Part shown: positions 1 to 8,700 of the stretch, in pieces
How positions within the stretch are numbered: position 1 is the stretch's first letter
Layout: the number at the start of each line of letters is the position of its first letter
Source: Stutzerimonas stutzeri
Lineage (GTDB): Bacteria > Pseudomonadota > Gammaproteobacteria > Pseudomonadales > Pseudomonadaceae
Direction: 5' to 3'
DNA: 64,000 nucleotides
NCBI RefSeq assembly: GCF_024448895.1
Contig: NZ_JAMOIC010000016.1
Location: 1 to 64,000, forward strand
Translations under genes and position numbers: made by a program
The notes under the pieces: generated by a model
Told to the model about the DNA's origin: nothing
The model's input: only the letters and a program-made list of their open reading frames with translations
Database searches by the model: none

Positions 1-1
1 G

Positions 2-55
2 GCAGACGTCCGCTTCGGCCAGGGTCTCGAATACCGGTTCGGGGCTTACCGATGA
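2..55 (+). CDS. C-terminal end of an unidentified protein (partial)
   Basis: An open frame enters from the left edge and stops with TGA at 53-55. The 17 visible residues alternate aromatic and small residues (FGQGLEYRFGAYR), which resembles the last strand of an outer-membrane beta-barrel. This is too short to identify. It would converge on the DUF4832 gene, and the GGGGCTT/AAGCCCC inverted repeat at 41-61 lies between the two ends. The reading could be fortuitous. Confidence 0.25.
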   Translation, partial: ADVRFGQGLEYRFGAYR

Positions 56-81
56 AGCCCCATTGCCTCCGATAAATGCAC

Positions 82-1395
82 TTACGGCGTCGACGCGTTG
101 AACTGGATGCGCTGGCCTGGCACCAGGCGATCGCTTTCTATGCTGATGTCCAGTGCCGCCCGCGCATGCGGGCCAATGCATGTCGCGGCGGTCCGTTCCG
201 CACCGGGCAGCAACCCCTTTAAAGAAGTGCTCATGCGCTGACCATCCGCGGCTGGCCAGGCGTCGTGATAGATCGGCGCCACGCCTTCGTTGCGCACCGT
301 CAGACGCACGCACTCGCCATTGCTGGAGAGCGCCGTGATCCGGAACGCGTAGCCGGTCGCCATCGACGCCTCGCGAATCCGCCAGCGCGGCTGGTAACCG
401 GGCTGATCGTTTCCGAGCATGTAGCTGATGTGATACTGCGCCGCGAAGGATTCGAAGCTCCGTCCCCAGGGACCGTTCGGGGCCAGCACATGCTCCTGAT
501 CGTAATCGCTGTAGTAGTTGAATTCGCCGCCTGCGGGGCTGTGGTGATAGCGCGTGCTGCCGAAGAACAGCCAGGAGGCGCGGTTGTATTCCTGATTGTT
601 CTCCGAATGCGTCTCGTGCATGAAGGAATCGTCGAACAGGCCGAAGCGCAGCTGCCGCAGGGCCGGTACCGCCGAGAACGGCGTGTACTTGGTGCTGGCG
701 GCGTCGATCGACAGCGACCACGGCGTTTCTACGAATGTGTCGCCCAGGTGCGCCAGAAACTGCTGCTGGAAGGCCTTCGACGGAAACGTGGTGCCGAGCT
801 TCAACGGTCCGTCCCAGAGGTGGTACTCGGCATAGGACCCGAAACCGACCTGCAGGAAGGCAAGACGTGAATCGCGGTCGTAGCGCTGCGCAAACCGGCT
901 GTAGAACTGGAGGATGAACGCCTGTAGCGTGGGTGAACGCCAGTCCGGCACGAACGTCCGCTGGCCCTCAATTTTGTGGTAGCTCAGCGTGTGATCGGGC
1001 GCACCTGCGACGTGGGCAGGAATCGAGACCTTTGTTTGCCCGGGATAAGTGTCGTGAAAGCGCAAAATCATCTGGTGACCACGCCCCGCCGAGGACGCCA
1101 GCGCGGCATCGACCCGTGACCAGTCGTAGACGCCTGACTCGGTGACGACATCGCTGTACTTGAAGTAGGCGAACTCCAGTTGCACGTCTTCGCCGAGCGC
1201 GGCGAGGTCACTGGTGTTGTCGCTCCACAACACGATGCCGGTCATAGGTTGCACCCGGTCGATCGAAGAATGCAGCGGTACCGGAACATAGTCCGCAACA
1301 CTCGAGCGTTGCGCAGCGTCGGCCTGCGATGCGCCCGCGACCGTTAACAGCGTGGCGGTGATGAACCCGTGCAGCAGGGTGCGGCATATCTGCAT
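82..1395 (-). CDS. DUF4832 domain secreted protein
   Basis: A 437-residue protein with an N-terminal signal peptide ending near ASQADA, so it is predicted to be exported. The mature part has features typical of DUF4832 proteins: GIVLWSDN, a YDWSRVD segment, the FLQVGFGSYAEYHLWDG block and FGLFDDSF. These proteins look like TIM-barrel glycoside hydrolases and are presumed carbohydrate-active, but no reaction is established. I chose the ATG at 1395 over the upstream TTG at 1428 because AGAAGAGA precedes it at a suitable distance and the signal peptide then starts normally. The gene stands alone and converges on the partial frame at the left edge. Confidence 0.8.
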   Translation of the reverse strand: MQICRTLLHGFITATLLTVAGASQADAAQRSSVADYVPVPLHSSIDRVQPMTGIVLWSDNTSDLAALGEDVQLEFAYFKYSDVVTESGVYDWSRVDAALASSAGRGHQMILRFHDTYPGQTKVSIPAHVAGAPDHTLSYHKIEGQRTFVPDWRSPTLQAFILQFYSRFAQRYDRDSRLAFLQVGFGSYAEYHLWDGPLKLGTTFPSKAFQQQFLAHLGDTFVETPWSLSIDAASTKYTPFSAVPALRQLRFGLFDDSFMHETHSENNQEYNRASWLFFGSTRYHHSPAGGEFNYYSDYDQEHVLAPNGPWGRSFESFAAQYHISYMLGNDQPGYQPRWRIREASMATGYAFRITALSSNGECVRLTVRNEGVAPIYHDAWPAADGQRMSTSLKGLLPGAERTAATCIGPHARAALDISIESDRLVPGQRIQFNASTP

Positions 1396-1594
1396 GACAT
1401 ATCTCTTCTGTCGTGGATGCGGAGCCAAAGTCTAGTCAGCAAGCGTCCCATGACGGTAGAAGATCAAGGTGACAGATTTGATTAATGTGCTGAATGTTCG
1501 CTTTTGGGCCGGTGGCAGCCAATCTCCGATGCCGCGTTAAGCATCAGGTCAAACGGGCCTCGCCGGTGGAGAGCTCGCGCGTCCAGGCGATGGA

Positions 1595-1848
1595 TTAGCC
1601 GGCAATGGCCGTGAGCTTGGCCAACTGGTCGAGGTCGGTCTGCATGCCTGACGTCTCCCTGATGCGTTTCAGAATCTCGCGTTTCAGTGCGGTGAATTCA
1701 GGCGATAACTTCATGTCCTGGTCGCGCTGCGTAGGCAACGGAACGTCATAGATCGAATCGATCCTGCCCGGGCGCGGCGCCATCAGCACCACGCGGCCGC
1801 CGAGGTAGATGGCTTCTTCGACGTCATGGGTGACGGACAAAATGGTGG
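1595..1848 (-). pseudogene. 3' remnant of an ABC transporter ATPase (SsuB/TauB type)
   Basis: About 82 codons survive. The frame starts abruptly at the REP array and reads ILSVTHDVEEA, the H-loop region of nitrate/sulfonate/taurine-type importer ATPases. It continues with RVVLMAPRPGRI and a normal C-terminal tail. The Walker A, signature and Walker B regions are missing. The in-frame ATG at 1840 falls inside the H-loop motif and cannot be a true start. The break coincides with the first base pairs of the REP array at 1847, so the array or a deletion ending in it removed the 5' two thirds. The source transporter is unknown. Confidence 0.75.
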
Positions 1849-2090
1849 TCGAATAAATTCGACCCTACAGTGCTGCGGTAGGTTTGTAGGGCTGAACTTG
1901 TTCGGCCGAGGTCTGCACGCGTCTTGGCGGCGCAGGTCGAATAAATTCGACCCTACGGTGCTGCGGCAGGTTGTAGGGCTGAACTTGTTCGGCCGGGTTG
2001 CATGCCGTCTTGGAAGCGCAGGTCGAATAAATTCGACCCTACGGTGATGCGGCAGATTGTAGGGCTGAACTTGTTCGGCCGAGGGCTGCA
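1847..2090. repeat. Tandem array of three REP-doublet (REPIN-like) units
   Basis: Three units of about 86-88 bp start at 1847, 1935 and 2021. Each opens with GGTCGAATAAATTCGACCC, itself a palindrome. Each closes with the partly inverted arm TGTAGGGCTGAACTTG followed by TTCGGCC. The arms are variants of the REP arms at 7017 and 63765. The array fills the gap between the ATPase remnant and the end of the aldo/keto reductase gene, which begins 4 bp after the last arm. Confidence 0.9.
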
Positions 2091-2094
2091 GGTG

Positions 2095-3072
2095 TCAGCG
2101 TTGCGCTGGCACCGGTACGTCTTCTGGCAGAAGTTCTTTTATCTTCAATGCGCGCCAGAACTCAGCGGGGATCTCGGCTTCGAACTGCTGCACATATTGC
2201 GCCGGGCGCTTGGGGTTGCTGGTGCCGGGAATGGCCGACAGCACTGCTGGATGAGCCAGACAGAACTGCAACGCGGCAGCGCGGATGTCGACATCGAACT
2301 CTTGGCACACCGCTTCGATTTGCTGGGTTCTCTGACGAATCTCGTCCGGTGCCTGGGCATAGTCATAGTGCTCACCGCCGGCCAGTACGCCGGAGTTGAA
2401 CGGCCCGCCGACAACGATTCCTACACCACGCTCTAAGCACTGTGGAAACAAGGTATCCAGGGCTTCGCGGTGGTCGAGGAGTGAATAGCGACCGGCCAGC
2501 AGAAACACATCCGGGTCGGACTGTTCGAGGGCCATGCGACACGGCTCGACGAGATTCACGCCCAGACCCCAGCCGCGAATCATTCCCTCTTCACGCATCT
2601 GCGTCAGCGCTTTCGCCGCGCCCTGCATGGCTTGCTGGAAATACTCGGTCCACTGCGGGCCCCACTGATCTTCGGACACGTCGTGAATGAAGGCGACATC
2701 GATGCGGTCGACGCCCATGCGCTCCAGGCTGTCCTCGATAGAGCGACGCGCGCCGTCAGCGGAATAGTCGACGACACGCTTGTTGGGCAGCTCGTCGACA
2801 AAGGGTTTGGCGTTCTCCGGCGCATTCGCAGCTTGGAGCAAACGACCGACCTTGGTGCTCAGCACAAACTCGTCGCGCGGTTTGTTGCTGAGCAGGCGAC
2901 CGAAGCGTTGCTCCGCCAGCCCGGCGCCGTAATGGGGCGAGGTGTCGTAGTAGCGGATACCGGCTTGCCAGGCGGCTTTTAGCGTGGCGTCAGCGGTGGC
3001 CTCATCGAGCGGGGTGAACATGTTGCCCAGTGGGGCCCCGCCAAAACCAAGACGCGGAAGTGTGATGCGCAT
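2095..3072 (-). CDS. Aldo/keto reductase family oxidoreductase
   Basis: A 325-residue NADP-dependent oxidoreductase with a TIM-barrel fold. The catalytic tetrad is visible as Asp43 and Tyr48 (YYDTSPHYG), Lys74 (LSTKVGR) and His130 (AFIHDV). The sequence is of the D-threo-aldose 1-dehydrogenase / L-fucose dehydrogenase / pyridoxal dehydrogenase branch, but the substrate cannot be told from sequence. A strong GAGGAGG ribosome binding site precedes the ATG at 3072. It lies downstream of the guanidine operon on the same strand, 340 bp away, and nothing ties it to that pathway. Confidence 0.85.
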   Translation of the reverse strand: MRITLPRLGFGGAPLGNMFTPLDEATADATLKAAWQAGIRYYDTSPHYGAGLAEQRFGRLLSNKPRDEFVLSTKVGRLLQAANAPENAKPFVDELPNKRVVDYSADGARRSIEDSLERMGVDRIDVAFIHDVSEDQWGPQWTEYFQQAMQGAAKALTQMREEGMIRGWGLGVNLVEPCRMALEQSDPDVFLLAGRYSLLDHREALDTLFPQCLERGVGIVVGGPFNSGVLAGGEHYDYAQAPDEIRQRTQQIEAVCQEFDVDIRAAALQFCLAHPAVLSAIPGTSNPKRPAQYVQQFEAEIPAEFWRALKIKELLPEDVPVPAQR

Positions 3073-3411
3073 GTAACCTCCTCAGATTCAGAATCGAGCC
3101 GAGAAACCGGCGTGGCGTTTCATGGGAGGGCGTGGGGGAAGGGATGTTCCGATGATCTAAGCAAAGGGCCCCGGGCATCAGCAGTCGTCCGATTCGTGTT
3201 CAGCGGGAAATTCAGCGGTGGGGCGGTGAGTAAGGGGGTAGCCGTAACTACCGGGATCGTCTGTGCGCTATTCGCCGGCGTGTTGAACTGAACAGCCACG
3301 GGAAACGATGACTGCGGTGTCGTTCAAGCTCGACGCCAGCTTGCCGCCTCTGACGCCTCTGTGGCCGCACGCACTTGGCGGCGACCAACAAAGGCGTACA
3401 GCCTGTTCCGG
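3073..3411. other. Intergenic region, no feature recognised
   Basis: This gap lies between allophanate hydrolase and the aldo/keto reductase. I found no convincing coding frame, RNA gene or strong terminator hairpin. The open frames here lack ribosome binding sites and family resemblance. Confidence 0.6.
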
Positions 3412-5214
3412 CTACTGGCGCTGCGCCAACCAGTTTTTCCAACCGCCGAACCCGGTGATATCAGCCGCGCCTTCCAAACCGTAGGGCTCGCAGATGAAGC
3501 CGGTTTCCCAGCGGCCATCGGCCAGTTGCACTTTGCCCAGACCAAGCGGCGCTGGAATACCCGTTAAGAAAGAGCCTAATTCGCTGCTCGGAATTTCCCA
3601 GACTTCCACGTCGATGGCCGCGCCGCCTTGATCGACACGTACCATTCCAGGACGGAATGGCGGTCCGCCGGCCAATGCCCAGAGCTGGTAGTGCGGGGCG
3701 CTCCGTGTGGCTTCAAGCAATCGTCCGCCGCGCTGCTGGAGCTGCCAGTTAAGGGGAAGTCCGTCGAGGTGCGCGCCGCATACGACCACGCGGGCGCGGT
3801 CGTTGCGGGCTGCGTTCTGCGGCGCAGGTGTAGCGGCTGACTGCCCGCCTATCAGGGTGAGTCCCGTCTGATGCTGCAGAGCACCGGCGAGGCTCAGCAG
3901 GTATTGATCGGTGAACACGCGGCCGAACAGTGTGATGCCCCACGGCAGGCCGTTCTGCATGACGGCGGCTGGCACCGCGACGGCGGCGTAGTCCAGCATG
4001 TTCATGAAGTTCGTGTAGTAGCCAAGGTCCGAATTGCGCTTGACGGGTTCGGCATGCAGTTCGTCCAGCGTGACCGGGCGCGGATAGGCCGGCGTTAGTA
4101 CGCAATCGACATCGGCCATGGTCCGATCGCAGACCGCCTTGAGTTGCTGCAGACGGTACTGAGCGCGAAACAACCCCACGGCTGTGGTTCCCGGGGCTTT
4201 TTCCAGCACCGCTTTGATGACGGGTAACACGGCATCGGGCTGCTGCTCGATCAAGTCACCCGCGACGCTGTAGCGTTCGGCGACCCACGGCCCCTCATAG
4301 AGCAGCCGTGCGGCTTCTAGGAAGGGGTTGAAGTCGATCTCGACCGGCTCGCCGCCGATGGCCTTCAGCTGCTCGATTGTTGCTGAAAAGAGTTGCGGGC
4401 TTTCGGGGCAGCCAAGGAATTCCAGCTGCTTAGGCACACCGAAACGGAATGCCGCGGCCTTGCCGAAGGCGGAACCGTCGTTCCAAAGCGGGTTGGCACG
4501 GCTGTACTCGTCTCGCGGGTCGAGCCTGGCGGTCAGCGCCAGCAACATGCTGGCCTCCGCAGCGGTCGATGAAAGAAAGGTGACGCAATCAAGCGTGCGG
4601 CAGGCCGGCACTACGCCTGCGGTAGAGATCAGCCCCTTGCTGGCTTTGAGCCCGATCAGGTTATTCAGCGCGGCCGGTACGCGGCCAGAGCCGGCGGTGT
4701 CTGTACCCAGGGCGAAGCTGCAAATGCCTAACGCAACGGCAAGGGACGAGCCGGCACTTGAGCCGCCGGACGGGTAGTCCGGGTGCACGCTGTTGCGGCA
4801 TTCGCCGTAGGGCGAGCGCGTACCGTTGAGGCCTGTGGCGAACTGGTCGAGGTTGGTCTTGCCCATCGGAACCGCGCCGAGGGCAATCAATTGCGCGACG
4901 ATGGTCGCGCTGGTCGCAGGCGTATAGGCAAAGGCCGGGCAGGCAGCGGTGGTGGGTATTCCGGCCAGGTCGATGTTGTCCTTGATAGCGAAGGGGATGC
5001 CGTAGAGCGGCAGCTCGGCTGGGGATTTGTCGTCCAGCGAGGTGAGGTAGGGCTCCAGCTCGTCGGCGCTGAGCAAATGGATGAAGGCGTTGAATTCGCC
5101 GTTGAGCTCGGCGGCCTTGTCGCGCAGGGCTAGGATCACCTGGCGCGGGGTGATCGCGCCGGTTTCATAGGCGCTGCGCAACGTGGAGAGGTGCAGATCG
5201 AAATCAGTCGTCAT
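3412..5214 (-). CDS. atzF: Allophanate hydrolase
   Basis: A 600-residue amidase-signature enzyme that hydrolyses allophanate to ammonia and CO2, the last step of the guanidine/urea carboxylase pathway. The Ser-cisSer-Lys machinery is visible: Lys in FAIKDNID near residue 76, GGSSAGSSLA near 153 and the nucleophile region GTDTAGSGR near 172. The C-terminal ~125 residues (from VVVCGAHLDGLPLN) form the extra AtzF domain. I chose the ATG at 5214, preceded by GAGGAAG; an in-frame extension to 5280 runs into the upstream repeat and lacks a start signal. It is the last gene of the riboswitch operon, but 553 bp of repeats separate it from the carboxylase gene. Confidence 0.95.
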   Translation of the reverse strand: MTTDFDLHLSTLRSAYETGAITPRQVILALRDKAAELNGEFNAFIHLLSADELEPYLTSLDDKSPAELPLYGIPFAIKDNIDLAGIPTTAACPAFAYTPATSATIVAQLIALGAVPMGKTNLDQFATGLNGTRSPYGECRNSVHPDYPSGGSSAGSSLAVALGICSFALGTDTAGSGRVPAALNNLIGLKASKGLISTAGVVPACRTLDCVTFLSSTAAEASMLLALTARLDPRDEYSRANPLWNDGSAFGKAAAFRFGVPKQLEFLGCPESPQLFSATIEQLKAIGGEPVEIDFNPFLEAARLLYEGPWVAERYSVAGDLIEQQPDAVLPVIKAVLEKAPGTTAVGLFRAQYRLQQLKAVCDRTMADVDCVLTPAYPRPVTLDELHAEPVKRNSDLGYYTNFMNMLDYAAVAVPAAVMQNGLPWGITLFGRVFTDQYLLSLAGALQHQTGLTLIGGQSAATPAPQNAARNDRARVVVCGAHLDGLPLNWQLQQRGGRLLEATRSAPHYQLWALAGGPPFRPGMVRVDQGGAAIDVEVWEIPSSELGSFLTGIPAPLGLGKVQLADGRWETGFICEPYGLEGAADITGFGGWKNWLAQRQ

Positions 5215-5282
5215 GGTTGGCTTCCTCTGTAACGGGCCTGGTCTGTTTGATGTTGGGATCAGGGTGCGGAGTTGCGGCACCG

Positions 5283-5686
5283 CCCCTCACCCCAGCCCTC
5301 TCCCCAAAGGGGCGAGGGGGCTTGTCCGATGTTGCTGCTGACTGCTCGCATGGGCATAGCCGTGATGTACTGGGCGCTGCGTGCTTCCCGTTATCCGAAG
5401 TTTGGTCTGGCAACGGCCCCCACGGCACGCACGATCCGGTCCCCTCTCCCTGAGGGAGAGGGCTAGGGTGAGGGGGAGGCCCCGGTGGCCAGCTACGCTG
5501 CCTAGCCCAATCTCCAGAGGGGAGAGTGGGTTTATCTGATGCAGCTGCGGGCCCTCCGTGTTGGGATCGCCTGGATATGCTTGGCGCCGCGTGCTTTCCG
5601 TTATTCGAAGTTGCGTCTGGCAGCGGTCTCCACGGCACCCACGCTCCAGTCCCCTCTCCCTGAGGGAGAGGGCTAGGGTGAGGGGG
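5283..5686. repeat. Tandem pair of ~200-bp MITE-like elements
   Basis: The first copy (5283-5476) is bounded by inverted repeats: CCCCTCACCCCAGCCCTCTC on the left and, at 5454-5476, the complementary arm GAGAGGGCTAGGGTGAGGGG. A second, more worn copy (5503-5686) repeats the interior at an offset of 210 bp: GTGCTTCCCGTTATCCGAAG at 5381 against GTGCTTTCCGTTATTCGAAG at 5591. It ends in the same right arm. The pair occupies the gap between atzF and the carboxylase gene inside the operon. No transposase is present, so it is a non-autonomous element or an extragenic repeat family. Open frames read through it are not genes. Confidence 0.85.
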
Positions 5687-5767
5687 AAAGATGCGTTGAC
5701 GAATCGCGCTCGGCAAGACAGCGGTCGAAGGCGTGCACCGTTCATGGAACCGTTATAGGGCATGGGC

Positions 5768-8700
5768 TCACTCTGCCTCGATCACCACCACCCGCTGACC
5801 AGCGCGCACGGGCGAGCCGGGCTGCACGCGAACTTCCTTGATCACACCGGCTACCGGCGCGATGAGCGGGATTTCCATCTTCATGCTCTCGAGGATCACC
5901 AGCACGTCGCCGGCTTCGACGCGTTCGCCTTCAGCCACCGAGACCTGCCAGAGATTGCCGGCGATATGGCTTTCGATGCCGTGCTGGCCGTCACCCAGCG
6001 GGGCGTCTTCGCCGAGGTCGGCGGCCACTTCCTCGCTCTCGAAATGCGCCTGGCCTGATGCGATCCAGCGCTGGCGTTCGGCGTCGAAGGCGGCGCGTTG
6101 CTGCTGGCGGAAGGCGTCGATGCCGTCAGCTTCCTGGTCCAGGAATGCCTGGTAATCGGACAGGCGAAGCTCGGTTTCTTCGATGCGCAGCGGGTAGCGC
6201 CCTAGCGGGAAGTCGCGGCGAATCGTCATCAGCTCCTCAGCCGAGACCGGATAGAAACGGATCTGATCGAAGAAGCGCAGCAGCCAGGGCTGGCCGCCGA
6301 AAGCCTCCACCGCGCGGTAGCGGTTCCACATCTGCAGCGTGCGGCCGACGAACTGGTAGCCACCCGGGCCTTCCATGCCGTAGACGCACATGTAAGCGCC
6401 TCCTATGCCTACCGAGTTTTCCGCCGTCCAGGTGCGCGCCGGGTTGTACTTGGTGGTGACCAGGCGGTGACGCGGATCCAGTGGAGTAGCCACCGGGGCG
6501 CCGAGGTAGACGTCGCCCAGGCCCATGACCAGATAGCTGGCCTCGAACACCGTGCGGTACACCTCATCCAGGTTCGGCAGGTCGTTGATGCGACGAATGA
6601 ACTCCAGATTGCTGGGGCACCAGGGCGCGTCCTTGCGCACCGTGGTCATGTACTTCTCGATGGCCAGCTGGCATGCCGGGTCGTCCCAGGAAAGCGGCAG
6701 ATGGACGATGCGCGAGGGCACCTTCAGGTCCCGCGCAGCGCAGACGGCATCCCATTCGCCAGCCACGATCTTAAGTAGCGAATCCAGTGGCAGCGTTTCC
6801 GGTTGGTAGTGGACTTGCAGGGAGCGGATGCCTGGAGTGAGGTCGATGACGCCATCCAGTTGCTTGGCCTCTAGCGCCTGCATCAGCGCATGCCCGCGAA
6901 AGCGCAGTACCAGATCGAGTTCCGGCTCGCCAATCTCCAGCAATAGGTGAGTGTCACCGGCGAGGCGGGCTACCAGGCGGGTGTCGGCGGAACCGAGATC
7001 GAGGACGATGGGGGACGTAGGGGCGAATTTATTCGCCTGTTTTATCGTCTCTGGTCTGGCAGATGAATTCGCCCCTAGATGTAATTCCTCTTGCTGCCTG
7101 ATTGCCAATGCTCGCGCGGTACCGATATCGACCGCCACGAAACGCACCTTATCGCCGGCCTTCAGTTGCCCCAGTTGCCAGAGGTCCGCCTCGATGATGG
7201 TCACCGGGCAGACGAAGCCGCCGAGGCTTGGGCCGTCCGGTCCGAGGATTACCGGCATGTCGCCCGTGAAGTCCACCGCGCCGATGGCGTAAGGGTTGTC
7301 GTGAATGTTCGAGGGATGCAAGCCGGCTTCGCCGCCGCTCTCGCGTACCCATTCAGGTTTCGGTCCGATGAGTCGCACGCCGGTGCGGCTGGAGTTGAAG
7401 TGGACTTCCCAGTCGGTCGCGAAGAATGTCCCGATATAGGCATCAGTGAAGTATTCCGGCGCGCCATGGGGGCCGTAGATCACGCGGATCTCACGTACTG
7501 CAGGCAATGCCGTACGCAGCTCTAGTGGCAGCCTCGCACCCACGCTATCGTCGGCGAGAACGGGAAGGTGCAGCACGTCGCCTGCTCGTAGCGCTCGGCC
7601 AGCGTGCCCGCCGAACTGGCCCAGGGTGAAGGTGCTCCGGCTACCCAGGTAGTCGGGAACCTGAACACCACCGCGGATGCAGAGATAACTGCGCGCACCA
7701 GCCCCGGCAATGGTGCCAAGGGTCAACGTGCTACCAGCCTTGACGAGCGTAGCCGTGTTCATCGGCAGTTCGGCGTCATCGAGTTTCAGTGGGATCTCGG
7801 CACCGGTCACCGCCACCACAGCATCGGTGTTGAAGCGCAGAGTCGGCCCGCTCATGGTGATTTCCAGACTGGCCGCATCGGTCGCATTGCCGAGCAAGCT
7901 GTTGCCCAGGCGCAGCGCACGACTGTCCATTGGACCGGATGGTGGTACGCCGACCGCCCAGTAACCGATTCGGCCGGGATAGTCCTGCACAGTGGTTTGG
8001 GTGCCGGCGCTGATTACCTCGAAGGTGGTGGCGCGGTAGGTCAGGCTTTCGAGGCAGCGGGTCCAGGGAGTGCCTTCGGCGAACGGCGCGTAGGCGAGGA
8101 TCTGGCGCAGGTAATCGCGGTTGGTTTCTACGCCGTACAGCAGGGACTCACCCAGCGCCTTGTCCAGCGAATGACGGGCGGTTTCGCGGTCCGGCTCCCA
8201 GCAGATGACCTTTGCGATCATCGGATCGAAGTAGGGCGGAATCTCACATCCAGCCTCGACCCAGGTGTCGATGCGAAGCGCCTTGCCGTCCGCTGATGGG
8301 AAGGTCACTGCAGTCAACAGGCCTGGGCTCGGTTGGAAGTCCCTACCCGGATCCTCAGCGTAGAGACGCGCCTGAATCGCGTGGCCGCTGGGCTTCAAGT
8401 CCCTGGACAGTTCTGCCAGCGGTGGTAGATCACCGGCTGCCAGCTCGATCATCCAGCGCACCAGATCCACACCCCAGACCTGTTCGGTGACGCCGTGCTC
8501 GACTTGCAGGCGCGTGTTTACTTCTAGGAAGTAAAACTGTTCGGCTTCTGCGTCATAGACGAATTCGACGGTGCCGGCGCTGCGGTAGCGCACCGCCTTG
8601 GCCAACTTGATCGCTGCGTCGCACAGTTGATCGGCCATGCCTGCGGGGAGGTTAGGCGCCGGGGTTTCCTCCAGCACCTTCTGGTTGCGCCGCTGCACCG

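Noticed and set aside
1847-2090. Possible CRISPR array
   Set aside because: Three repeats only. The whole ~87-bp unit is repeated with no unique spacers, and the palindromic arms match REP elements elsewhere in the window.
1826-2436. Open frames of 73 and 144 residues over the REP array (plus strand)
   Set aside because: They repeat the REP translation (NKFDPTVLRQ, GLNLFGR) and run antisense into the aldo/keto reductase gene. They are not coding.
5204-5763. Open frames of 158-170 residues between atzF and the carboxylase
   Set aside because: They translate the tandem MITE-like repeats (HPSPLPQGEG and LTLALSLRERG patterns). The repetition comes from the DNA repeat, not from a protein.
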